NCBI GenBank assembly: GCA_937983305.1
Contig: CALKAJ010000372.1
Coordinates: 1 to 38,208 of the forward strand
Reading direction: 5' to 3'
DNA length: 38,208 bases
DNA from: an uncultured Ignavibacteriota bacterium
GTDB taxonomy: Bacteria; Bacteroidota; Ignavibacteria; Tepidaquicellales; Tepidaquicellaceae
Positions within the stretch are counted from its first letter, which is position 1; the number at the start of each line of letters is the position of its first letter. The notes under the pieces were generated by a model, which was not told the origin of the DNA, did no database searches, and saw nothing but the letters and a program-made list of their open reading frames with translations. A program made the translations under genes and the position numbers. Positions 26,173 through 33,685 of the stretch are shown here, in pieces.

Positions 26173-26949
26173 ATGAAGAAACTATTTTTTTTTGGATTTC
26201 TCCTTGTGTCTATAAATCTATATTCTCAAAGCATAAATTATAAAGAACCCGAACTAATTGAAGTAAGTCTCTTTCAGAATAAATTAGATTTTTCCACTGT
26301 TGATATTCTGTTAAAAAATATAAAAACCGGTGATAGTTTTTATATTAAAGATGCGTTTTATGGCTCAATATATGATGTTAAAATTTCAAATGAAGATTTA
26401 GACGAAGACCATTTATCAGAGTTTATAATTATTGGACCTTCAGGAGGAAATCAAGTTACTACAATTGGATATATTGTAGATTTGAAAAAAGGAATTAAAC
26501 CTATTTGTAAGTTTGAATCGTGTGATGGAAATACGAACTATTTTTTCTTAAATTCTATATTGTTAACAGGAAATTCTGGTTCGGGATATATCGCTAAACA
26601 ATTCAAATACTGCCTAAAATATAAAAATGGTAAGCTGTATTTCGATAACAAAAGTAAAAATATTGAATTTTATGGATTTGTTAAGTTAATTATTGAGAAT
26701 TATAAAAACTATCTTAATATAAACATGGACAATTTTTATCAAGGACGGATGACAGATTTTGAAGCAGAAGAATACGAAAATACATTACAAGCAATGATTA
26801 TACAATCTTTAATTGCGGATGAAGATACAGATATGATAGGCCTAATCAACTATTATTACAAGGCTTCGGACAGAATTGAAATCATAAAAAGCATTTTAGA
26901 AAGTTATATCCATGTAAAAGCTAAAACAGATTATAATTATTTTGAATAG
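26173..26949 (+). CDS. Exported protein of unknown function
   Basis: A 258-residue protein with a signal peptide (MKKLFFFGFLLVSINLYSQ). ATG 26173 was chosen over 26167 because it gives the usual basic start; either is possible. Residues about 65-75 show an Asp/Glu-rich stretch (EDLDEDHLSEFIIIG) like the calcium-loop pattern in the flanking genes. The C-terminal half is helical and acidic. No known domain is recognised. Confidence 0.5.
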   Translation: MKKLFFFGFLLVSINLYSQSINYKEPELIEVSLFQNKLDFSTVDILLKNIKTGDSFYIKDAFYGSIYDVKISNEDLDEDHLSEFIIIGPSGGNQVTTIGYIVDLKKGIKPICKFESCDGNTNYFFLNSILLTGNSGSGYIAKQFKYCLKYKNGKLYFDNKSKNIEFYGFVKLIIENYKNYLNINMDNFYQGRMTDFEAEEYENTLQAMIIQSLIADEDTDMIGLINYYYKASDRIEIIKSILESYIHVKAKTDYNYFE

Positions 26950-26990
26950 ATTATCTTTTAAATTAAATTTATTAATTTTAATTCGAGCAA

Positions 26991-27905
26991 ATGATGTCAT
27001 TAAAATTTTGCTATAGTTTAATATTATTCTTATTTCTCTTGTTATCAACAGCGGTTGCGCAAAATCAAAAATATTACAATTTTATCAATGAACAGTATAA
27101 TCATTTTGGGGATTGGGAAGAGACAGGGGATGTTGAAAAAGTTGTTAACAGTATTAAGTATATTAATCTCGACGATGAAAGATTACTTTTAATTTATTCA
27201 AAAGAAGATGACAAAGTAATTTTGAAATTAAATAATTATGAAATTGGCAAAGTTGATTTAACTTGTTTCCATTTTGTTGATTTTAATAAAGATGGTTTTA
27301 ATGACTTAATTATTACATTCAACAGGCCCATAATAGGTGAATCGGAATATGCATTTTTCCTTTTGAGCGAAAAAACAAGTGATAAAAATAGTTATTACTA
27401 TCAATATTTCACAATCAAAGGAAATATTGTTTATTGTGATTTAAAATCTAACTCTGATATATTCAAATTTACAATAATTGAATACGGATGCTGCGATAAC
27501 CCAAATAATTATTTAATTGATTATCAAATTGAAAAGTCAAAATATAAACCTTATTTAGTAACTACTAATAAAGAATTATTCATATACGGAACCAAATTCC
27601 CATATTCTTTCTATAGGAAATATATTAATGCTAAATTTATTAAAGGATCTTCATTAAGACTTATTCCCAATATTGCAGAATCCATTATTTATTCAGACAT
27701 TGAAAAAGTAGATAATACAATAGCAATTTTAAATGAAGGTACAACGGGGTTAATTCTTTCTGATAGCACCGATATTTATGAAAGAACTTGGTATTTTGTC
27801 AAAGTTTTAAGTTCATTGAAACCATTACGAAATAATTTTGAATTATTTGACGATAAATATTCTTACTATTTAGGATGGATACTAAAAGAAGAAGTTATAA
27901 AATGA
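26991..27905 (+). CDS. Exported protein with FG-GAP-like loop and C-terminal SH3-like segment
   Basis: A 304-residue exported protein with a signal peptide ending AVAQ (about 1-24). In the first half DFNKDGFNDLII is an FG-GAP/dockerin-like calcium loop. From about 210 the sequence looks like a bacterial SH3 (SH3b) fold: LRLIPNIAESII, then LNEGTTGLILSDS, TWYFVKVLSS and finally LGWILKEEV. SH3b domains often bind cell-wall or protein ligands. It shares the Asp-rich loop pattern with the two preceding exported proteins, though overall similarity is not evident by eye. Last gene of the AT-rich plus-strand run. Confidence 0.6.
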   Translation: MMSLKFCYSLILFLFLLLSTAVAQNQKYYNFINEQYNHFGDWEETGDVEKVVNSIKYINLDDERLLLIYSKEDDKVILKLNNYEIGKVDLTCFHFVDFNKDGFNDLIITFNRPIIGESEYAFFLLSEKTSDKNSYYYQYFTIKGNIVYCDLKSNSDIFKFTIIEYGCCDNPNNYLIDYQIEKSKYKPYLVTTNKELFIYGTKFPYSFYRKYINAKFIKGSSLRLIPNIAESIIYSDIEKVDNTIAILNEGTTGLILSDSTDIYERTWYFVKVLSSLKPLRNNFELFDDKYSYYLGWILKEEVIK

Positions 27906-28115
27906 TTAATAATTATTGAAAAGCTTTAGCGAATATTAATAATTCCAAACAAATGAATATAGGTGTTATTTTTTCAAATACTAAAGTTAAATGCATTACC
28001 GATTATAATTATGCATTTAAGTAATAATAACCAAATTGCTGATAGCTATTATAAAAACAACAAAGCAGAAAGCCAAGGAGTGAATGAAAAAGTGCTGCAA
28101 AGGTTTTCTTATTCG
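27906..28115. other. Gap between SH3-like gene and toxin remnant
   Basis: AT-rich with no supported gene. A plus-strand frame from 27963 has no protein-like composition and runs through the repeat and the toxin fragment on the other strand. I see no hairpin or promoter. Confidence 0.4.
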
Positions 28116-28265
28116 TTATTCTACAAACGTGTAACTCCTACAGAGTTGAAAAATATTGTTGAGTTTCCGGGAATACTTTTTATTTCCGTTTTTTTTAAAC
28201 CAAAAATCCAGAATATACTTCCATTCTTCAAATGCATTTTTGGTCCAGACTACTTTTCTAACCAC
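28116..28265 (-). pseudogene. RelE/ParE-family toxin, truncated
   Basis: The frame after the antitoxin opens at GTG 28265-28263, overlapping the antitoxin end by 16 bases, and reads MVRKVVWTKNAFEEWKYILD then FWFKKNGNKKYSRKLNNIF. This is the N-terminal third of a RelE/ParE toxin (the pattern VWTxxAxxxxxxIxxYW...SxxxxxxI). Full members have about 95-100 residues; here the last ~12 codons before TAA (28116-28118) lie inside the palindromic repeat 28119-28152, so the catalytic C-terminal strands are missing. No continuation of the toxin is visible beyond the repeat in any frame that I checked. Confidence 0.75.
28119..28152. repeat. Palindromic interspersed repeat, copy 1 (inside the toxin remnant)
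   Basis: A 34-base unit: TTCTACAAACGTG, then TAACTCCTACAGAGTTGAAAA. It contains an imperfect palindrome AACTC-CTACA-GAGTT. A second copy is at 28570-28602. Two copies in one window and an internal hairpin suggest a REP-like interspersed element. Confidence 0.7.
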
Positions 28266-28486
28266 TTGTCAATTTCACTTTGAATTTCTTCGTCAGAGAT
28301 TACAAGCCCATCTTTCACTTGTTGTATACCCAATTCAACATCTGTTTTTTCTTCCCCGGTAAAATGATAAATGCTTTCTGATTTAGAACTATAATCTAAA
28401 AGTTTATATACTAATCTTAGCAATTCTATATCATCAATGTCATCTATTTTACTTATTAATAATTTTTTAAATTCCAGTGTACTCAT
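28250..28486 (-). CDS. Antitoxin of a RelE/ParE-type module
   Basis: A 78-residue protein: MSTLEFKKLLISKIDDIDDI, then a helix with DYSSKSESIYHFTGEE, and a C-terminal acidic segment GLVISDEEIQSEIDKWLEK. The last is a hallmark of antitoxins that pair with RelE/ParE toxins (an ISxEEVxxEIxxWL pattern wrapping the toxin). ATG 28486 was chosen over an upstream TTG (28504). The gene order antitoxin-toxin with overlap is classical, but the toxin is truncated, so this antitoxin has no cognate toxin in the window. Confidence 0.75.
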   Translation of the reverse strand: MSTLEFKKLLISKIDDIDDIELLRLVYKLLDYSSKSESIYHFTGEEKTDVELGIQQVKDGLVISDEEIQSEIDKWLEK

Positions 28487-28569
28487 AATTTTAATAATTT
28501 TCAAAATATAATTATTCTTTGGTTTAAAATAAACGTATTATATATTTTATTCTTTTAAAGTAAATTATT

Positions 28570-28602
28570 TTCTACAAAAGTGCAACTCCTACATATTGAA
28601 AA
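28570..28602. repeat. Palindromic interspersed repeat, copy 2
   Basis: The 33-base second copy: TTCTACAAAAGTGCAACTCC, then TACATATTGAAAA. It differs from copy 1 at two internal positions and in the right palindrome arm (TAT for GAGT), so its hairpin is decayed. It lies just beyond the stop of the DUF2867-type gene at 28614. The two copies bracket the toxin-antitoxin remnant. Confidence 0.65.
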
Positions 28603-28613
28603 TGGGAATATGA

Positions 28614-30035
28614 TTAGCGGGAGGAGATTTTTTTAAGCATGCCGTTGAAGATAAGGAAATGAAAAGGAAGAACGGAAAACCAATACATTCTGCCCCATAA
28701 GCCGAGAGGGCGAAAAGTTGCAGTTTGGAATACAGTACCATTGGAGATTTTAAAATCGAGCCAGGCTTCGCCTGGGAGCTTCATTTCAGCGAGAAGCAGG
28801 AGCCGTTTTTGAGACCTGTCCGCAATAAGTACTTTCCAGAAATCGAGAGTTTCTCCGGGAAAGATTTCATTTGAATCTTTTCTGCCGCGCCGCATTCCAA
28901 CACCGCCGAAAAGTTTATCAAGAAAGCCACGAATACTCCAAAGCCAGTTTGCATAATACCAGCCGTTTTTACCACCTATGGAAAATATTTTCTCGAGGGA
29001 GTAATTTTCGTCACTGCATTTCATAAATCTGTGGTCAATGTAACAGCCGTCTTTGGGAACGGTTAAAAATTTCGAAATACCTTTTGATATTAGGGTTGAA
29101 GTTTGTGCATCAGTCCAGCTTGAGATAACCCGGTGATGTTCAATTTTTTCAAATGCAAGTTTTATAGCGGATACATAATCAATTAGTTTAATATTCAAGC
29201 GATGATGAAGGTCATTTGGTTTACAGACAATTTCGACTTTCATACTGTTAACAAGATTTTTAGCAAGCGTAAAGGAAACCGATGTTACAAAGAAAAGCCA
29301 GTATGATGAAAGTTTTGGAGTCATAACGGGAACAACAAGAATCCGCCTTTTTAAGCCGCGAACTTCGGCAAACTTTAAAAGCATTTCTTTGTAAGTGACA
29401 ATATCAGGCGAGCCAATGTCAAAACTTTTTCCGAAAGTATATTCATTTGCTATAACACCTACAAGGAAATCAATAACATTACGAATTGCAATTGGCTGCG
29501 TTTTTGTATTAAGCCATTTCGGTGTAATCATTACGGGAAGTTTTTCGACAAGATCGCGGATAATTTCAAAGGAAGCACTGCCCGAGCCGACTATTATACC
29601 TGCGCGGAGAGTAGTAAGTTTAAAGATTCCTGAAGAGAGAATTTGCTCCACATTTTTGCGTGAGGTGAGATGTTTTGACAGCGAATCATCATTGATAATG
29701 CCGCTTAGGTAAATCACCTGCTTTGTGTTTGTTTTGTTAATTGCGGATTTAAAATTTTCTGCCGATATTTTTTCAAGGTTTTCGAAATCTCCTACCGGCG
29801 ACGCCATTGAATGAATCAGATAGTAGGCGACATCAATATTTTGAGGAATTGCAGAAAGTGAAACGGAATCAAGGAAGTCACATTCAACGACAAAAAGATT
29901 TTTGGAATTATATTTTGCGGAATTGAAACGGAGTTTATCACGAACGCAGCAAAAGACGTTATGACCTGCATCGAGGAGAGCCGGAAGCAGACGCTGACCT
30001 ATGTAACCCGTAGAGCCGGTAAGGAGAATGTTCAT
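28614..30035 (-). CDS. NAD(P)-binding SDR-family protein with C-terminal DUF2867 domain
   Basis: A 473-residue protein. The N-terminal Rossmann domain (about 1-225) starts MNILLTGSTGYIGQRLLPAL with the GxxGYIG motif at 7-13, and shows YYLIHSMAS and the atypical-SDR TTLRAGIIVGSGSASFE. The C-terminal ~160 residues (from about 310, including GGKNGWYYANWLWSIRG and a terminal LGLWGRMYWFSVLPFHFLIF) match the DUF2867 arrangement of YbjT-like proteins. The protein is soluble; its physiological reaction is not known. The methyltransferase gene lies nine bases upstream, so they share a transcript. Confidence 0.85.
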   Translation of the reverse strand: MNILLTGSTGYIGQRLLPALLDAGHNVFCCVRDKLRFNSAKYNSKNLFVVECDFLDSVSLSAIPQNIDVAYYLIHSMASPVGDFENLEKISAENFKSAINKTNTKQVIYLSGIINDDSLSKHLTSRKNVEQILSSGIFKLTTLRAGIIVGSGSASFEIIRDLVEKLPVMITPKWLNTKTQPIAIRNVIDFLVGVIANEYTFGKSFDIGSPDIVTYKEMLLKFAEVRGLKRRILVVPVMTPKLSSYWLFFVTSVSFTLAKNLVNSMKVEIVCKPNDLHHRLNIKLIDYVSAIKLAFEKIEHHRVISSWTDAQTSTLISKGISKFLTVPKDGCYIDHRFMKCSDENYSLEKIFSIGGKNGWYYANWLWSIRGFLDKLFGGVGMRRGRKDSNEIFPGETLDFWKVLIADRSQKRLLLLAEMKLPGEAWLDFKISNGTVFQTATFRPLGLWGRMYWFSVLPFHFLIFNGMLKKISSR

Positions 30036-30044
30036 TTTGTAATT

Positions 30045-30881
30045 TTAAAGTTTCGCAGAATCAATTAAAACAAAGGGAACCGATAATTTAAAGAAGCCTT
30101 CGTCTGCGGATTGAGTGTTTGTAACGGATTCAATATTGGAAAAAACTTTTTCGCGGAGATTAGCCGGGACAATTTCAGCCCAGGGTTCCAGAAAAGCAAG
30201 TTTTATAAAAAAGTGATTGAGCATTGCAGTACCGTCAACGAATTTATATTCGAATTTATCTTCAATAACATTATTAATTTTGAAACCGGCGTTTTCAATC
30301 AGCAGGAGATATTCGTTCAGCGGCTTTCTTTTTTTATAAATATGTTCGTGCATTTTTTCAATTTCGGAGAGCAATTTCATTTCTTTAAGAACTGACTCGA
30401 AAATATCATAAAACTCGAACATAGTTTTATTGAGATTAACAGTTTGAACAAACTGTCCGTTTTGTTTTATGACGCGGGAACATTCGTTTAGACTCTGCCG
30501 TAAATCGGAAACGTTATTCAGACCATTATTGCTTGTGATGAGGTCAATGGAATTATCGGGCAGAGGGATATTTTCGCAAACGGCATTGAAAATTTTAATG
30601 TTGTTGATTTCGTATTGATTGATTTTTTTTTGTGCTCTTTTGATTCCGGCTTCCCAGGGGTCTATTCCATAGACTACGGATGAACTGCCGAGACGCATAG
30701 CCAATTCTGTTAACGGGAAGCCTGTACCGAAGCCGATATCGAGTACATTGATGTTTTTTTTATATTTAATATTTTCAAGCAGTTTTAATCCAAAGGGAGC
30801 CGACCAGATTGGAAGTTCGTCAAGAACATCGGTTAAGTCGTCAGAGTTTAAATCGTAGTTAAAGTTTAAATAATCTTTCAT
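30045..30881 (-). CDS. Class I SAM-dependent methyltransferase
   Basis: A 278-residue protein. The SAM-binding motif I is DIGFGTGFP (48-56); GIDPWEAGIKRA (motif II) and NAVCENIPLPDNSIDLITSNNGL (motif III/IV) follow. It resembles the UbiE/COQ5 style of small-molecule methyltransferases. The frame opens further upstream (30980), but the extra residues are hydrophobic and lie partly in the 36-base repeat. ATG 30881 (MKDYLNFNYDL) is the natural start. It forms an operon with the DUF2867 gene downstream. The substrate is unknown. Confidence 0.8.
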   Translation of the reverse strand: MKDYLNFNYDLNSDDLTDVLDELPIWSAPFGLKLLENIKYKKNINVLDIGFGTGFPLTELAMRLGSSSVVYGIDPWEAGIKRAQKKINQYEINNIKIFNAVCENIPLPDNSIDLITSNNGLNNVSDLRQSLNECSRVIKQNGQFVQTVNLNKTMFEFYDIFESVLKEMKLLSEIEKMHEHIYKKRKPLNEYLLLIENAGFKINNVIEDKFEYKFVDGTAMLNHFFIKLAFLEPWAEIVPANLREKVFSNIESVTNTQSADEGFFKLSVPFVLIDSAKL

Positions 30882-30969
30882 TATGCTTTTTTGATTTTGT
30901 ACGAAGTATAATTTAAGTATTAGATGCGAAATTATCCATATACTAACAGCAAGAGACGGGAAAACTCTA

Positions 30970-31005
30970 CATTGAAACAAACAGAGAAATGAGTTAATTT
31001 GAGGG
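30970..31005 (+). repeat. 36-base direct repeat, copy 1 (left of the Fic gene)
   Basis: The sequence CATTGAAACAAACAGAGAAA continuing TGAGTTAATTTGAGGG is identical to copy 2 at 32831-32866. Inside it, TTG and TAATTTG are separated by 20 bases, close to the Bacteroidota promoter pattern. It lies about 90 bases upstream of the methyltransferase gene, in the opposite direction, and 235 bases before the Fic start. Confidence 0.85.
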
Positions 31006-31122
31006 AAATAGAACAGATTGAACCGGTAAAGAAGATGGAAGAAGTTCTAAAACAATATAAGAAATAGTAAGAGATTCATGATATTTATTTTAATAATTTT
31101 ACGATTGAAAAAGGCTTAATAA

Positions 31123-31220
31123 AACACTATATTTACATAGTGTTATGCAGTTATCCCTGCATAATATTATAGAACTGCTGCAACACAATATTATAGCGTT
31201 GCTACAGCACGATATTATAG
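31123..31220 (+). promoter_or_regulatory. Dense operator-like array upstream of the Fic gene
   Basis: Two inverted repeats come first: AACACTAT/ATAGTGTT (31123-31130 and 31137-31144, six-base spacer) and TTATGCAG/CTGCATAA (31143-31150 and 31157-31164, six-base spacer). Then ATATTATAG occurs three times at exactly 24-base intervals (31164, 31188, 31212); the bases between copies 1-2 and 2-3 also resemble each other (CTGCTGCAACAC and TTGCTACAGCAC). The array ends 19 bases before the Fic ATG at 31240. The Fic protein begins with a wHTH, so autoregulation is likely by analogy with AbiEi. Confidence 0.7.
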
Positions 31221-31239
31221 AATAACTTTTGTAAAAATA

Positions 31240-32790
31240 ATGGCATCACCGAATCAAAATCTTGCAGAATCATTAAAAGTATTAAATAAACTCCAGAAGA
31301 ACAAAGGAAGTGTATTTAAGTCGTTAGAGTTACCCAGAACACACAGAGAACGACTTTTAAAAAACAACTTTATCCGGGAAGTTATTAAAGGATGGTATAT
31401 TGTTACTAATCCGTCTGAAAGAAAAGGCGAGAGCACATTATGGTATTCGACATTTTGGAACTTTTGTTCGAGATATTTAGAAGACAGATATAAAAAAAAC
31501 TGGTGTATATCGCCGGAGCAATCATTAATAATTCAAAGCGGCTCATTATCGGTACCAAAGCAATTATTAATCAGAGCACCGAAAGCGAATAATCATATCA
31601 CTAAACTTCCTTTCGATACTGAAATAATCAACATCAAATCTAATTTACCAAATAATGGCGGAATAATACTAAAAGACGGAATTCGTATGCTTTCTTTACC
31701 GATAGCATTGATAAGCTGCAATGCAAATTTTTTCAGAAAAAATTCAATGGAAGCGCGAATTGCATTATCTATGATTAGTGATTCATCTGAAATTCTGGCT
31801 TTATTACTTAACGAAGGAAAGCATATAATTGCCGGCAGATTAGCAGGTGCTTTTCGAAATATCGGAAGCGGGCAAATTGCAAACAATATTATTAAGACAA
31901 TGCAAAGTGCGGGTTATAATATTTCTGAAACTGACCCATTCGCAGATAAGCCGGATTACGGGTTTCAAACGAGAGAAAATTCTCCTTACGTTAATCGTAT
32001 TAAACTGATGTGGAATGCGATGAGGGAGCCGGTTCTCAGTTTATTTCCAAAAGAGCCGGGATTACCAAAAGACAGGAAAAAATATTTAAAAAATGTTCAG
32101 GAAATTTATTTAACAGACGCTTATCACTCTTTATCAATAGAGGGTTACAAAGTGACACCGGAACTTATTGAGAAAATCGAAAAAGGTGTGTGGAATCCGG
32201 AGACAAACGAAGACGATAAAGAGCAAAAAAATTCGATGGCAGCCAAAGGATATTGGCAGTCATTTCAGAAAGTAAAAATCAGTGTTGAGAATGTATTAAA
32301 AGGCAAAAATTCCGGTATAATAGCGGAAGAAGGGCACAGCGATTGGTATAGAGAGCTGTTTAGTCCGTCAGTAACCGCAGGAATTTTAAAACCGTCAGAT
32401 TTGGCGGGATATAGAAATTCTCAGGTTTTTATTCGTAATTCTTCTCACGTTCCTATGAAGCCTGATGCTGTGAGAGACGCTATGCCAATATTATTTGAGT
32501 TATTGAAAAACGAGAAAGAATCATCAGTCAGGATTGTGTTGGGACATTTTTTCTTTGTTTACATACATCCATATATGGATGGGAACGGAAGGATAGCAAG
32601 ATTCCTGATGAACGTGATGCTGGCATCCGGCGGATACCCGTGGACTATAATCCCAATTGAAGAAAGAGATAATTATATGCAGGCACTTGAAAAAGCGAGC
32701 GTTGAAAGAGATATAAAACCATTTACAAAGTTTTTAGGACGTTTGGTCAAAGCGGGGTTGTCAGGTAAGCCAATAGCAAAAAAAATATAA
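31240..32790 (+). CDS. Fic-family AMPylation enzyme fused to an N-terminal AbiEi-like winged-helix domain
   Basis: A 516-residue soluble protein. Residues about 1-60 form a wHTH of the type-IV antitoxin AbiEi kind (LKVLNKLQKNKGSVFKSLEL, RERLLKNNFI, KGWYIVTNP). Residues about 60-245 have the AbiEi-like C-terminal look. From about 255 a Fic domain follows: the inhibitory helix motif S297xxxE301G302 (SLSIEG) lies N-terminal to the Fic core, as in class II Fic proteins. The catalytic HPYMDGNGRIARF (H443 on) has every key residue (H, D/E, GNGR, R). It should transfer AMP from ATP to target proteins unless held off by E301. It lies between two 36-base repeats. Confidence 0.88.
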   Translation: MASPNQNLAESLKVLNKLQKNKGSVFKSLELPRTHRERLLKNNFIREVIKGWYIVTNPSERKGESTLWYSTFWNFCSRYLEDRYKKNWCISPEQSLIIQSGSLSVPKQLLIRAPKANNHITKLPFDTEIINIKSNLPNNGGIILKDGIRMLSLPIALISCNANFFRKNSMEARIALSMISDSSEILALLLNEGKHIIAGRLAGAFRNIGSGQIANNIIKTMQSAGYNISETDPFADKPDYGFQTRENSPYVNRIKLMWNAMREPVLSLFPKEPGLPKDRKKYLKNVQEIYLTDAYHSLSIEGYKVTPELIEKIEKGVWNPETNEDDKEQKNSMAAKGYWQSFQKVKISVENVLKGKNSGIIAEEGHSDWYRELFSPSVTAGILKPSDLAGYRNSQVFIRNSSHVPMKPDAVRDAMPILFELLKNEKESSVRIVLGHFFFVYIHPYMDGNGRIARFLMNVMLASGGYPWTIIPIEERDNYMQALEKASVERDIKPFTKFLGRLVKAGLSGKPIAKKI

Positions 32791-32830
32791 TTATAGTTTT
32801 AAAGAAGAATAGAAAACATATATTACACTT

Positions 32831-32866
32831 CATTGAAACAAACAGAGAAATGAGTTAATTTGAGGG
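32831..32866 (+). repeat. 36-base direct repeat, copy 2; probable promoter of the TDO operon
   Basis: Identical over 36 bases to 30970-31005. The match stops sharply on both sides. It ends 21 bases before the TDO ATG at 32888. TTG (32833-32835), 20 bases, TAATTTG (32856-32862) resembles TTG-N20-TAnnTTTG as seen before the tRNA gene, so I take it as the promoter of the tryptophan-degradation genes. Confidence 0.8.
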
Positions 32867-32887
32867 GTTATAAAATAAATTTAGAAA

Positions 32888-33685
32888 ATGGCAATTAAAA
32901 AAGAGCTGACATATACGAGCTATCTGAAAGTTGAGGAATTGCTGAAACTTCAGGAGCTTCAATCAAAGCCGGAAGAGCACGATGAAATGCTTTTCATAAT
33001 TATACATCAGTCTTATGAGATTTGGTTTAAGCAGATACTTTTTGAATTAGACTATCTGAAGAAACTTATTGAAGCGGATGATTTAGTGACGGCACAAAAG
33101 ACAATGAAAAGAGTTTTGACAATTTTAAAAGTTTTGGTTCATAAGGTTGATATATTAGAGACGATGACTCCGACAGATTTTTTATCGTTCAGAGATTATC
33201 TGGAATCAGCATCGGGATTTCAATCTTATCAATTCAGAGAGCTTGAATTTTTACTCGGACATAAGCGCGAAAGAATACTTAATATGTTCGGCGAAGGAAG
33301 TGAGGAAAGAAAAGCGGTTGAGAAGAGATATAAAGAAAAATCGCTTTGGGTAATTTTTCTCGAATTTTTAAAAAGAAAAAATTATAATATTCCTGAAGAG
33401 GTATTAAACAAAGAGATTTCAGAGCCAACAGAGCCCAACGAAGCAGTTCAGAAAATTTTTATGGAGATATATAAATCAGACAGCCTGACAACTCAGTTCT
33501 GCGAATTGCTTCTGGATTTTGATGAGGGATTGCAGGAATGGAGATACAGACATATAAAGATGGTAGAGCGTACAATCGGAAGCAAGCAAGGAACAGGCGG
33601 CTCGCCGGGAGTTGAATATTTAAAGAAGACACTTTTCACGCCGGCATTTCCGGATTTATGGTTAATCAGAAGCGAATTAAAATAA
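32888..33685 (+). CDS. kynA: Tryptophan 2,3-dioxygenase
   Basis: A 265-residue heme dioxygenase that opens tryptophan to N-formylkynurenine. The family signature HQSYEIWFKQILFELD (about 38-53) includes the active-site histidine, and RDYLESASGFQSYQFRELEFLLG (about 101-123) and the C-terminal GTGGSPGVEYLKKTL and FPDLWLIRSEL match the TDO consensus. Length is normal for the short bacterial form. Its TAA overlaps the next ATG by one base (TAATG), coupling it to kynureninase. Promoter inferred in the 36-base repeat. Confidence 0.96.
   Translation: MAIKKELTYTSYLKVEELLKLQELQSKPEEHDEMLFIIIHQSYEIWFKQILFELDYLKKLIEADDLVTAQKTMKRVLTILKVLVHKVDILETMTPTDFLSFRDYLESASGFQSYQFRELEFLLGHKRERILNMFGEGSEERKAVEKRYKEKSLWVIFLEFLKRKNYNIPEEVLNKEISEPTEPNEAVQKIFMEIYKSDSLTTQFCELLLDFDEGLQEWRYRHIKMVERTIGSKQGTGGSPGVEYLKKTLFTPAFPDLWLIRSELK

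Noticed and set aside
27963..28283. Plus-strand 106-codon frame
   Set aside because: Runs through the repeat and antisense to the toxin fragment; the minus strand gives clear RelE/ParE-like sequence, so this frame is a shadow.
31123..31220. Regular repeat array read as a CRISPR
   Set aside because: Only three nine-base cores at 24-base steps with similar, not unique, spacers, no cas genes, and it sits in a promoter region.
31123..31220. The same array read as replication iterons
   Set aside because: No replication initiator gene or DnaA boxes are nearby; a promoter operator fits better.
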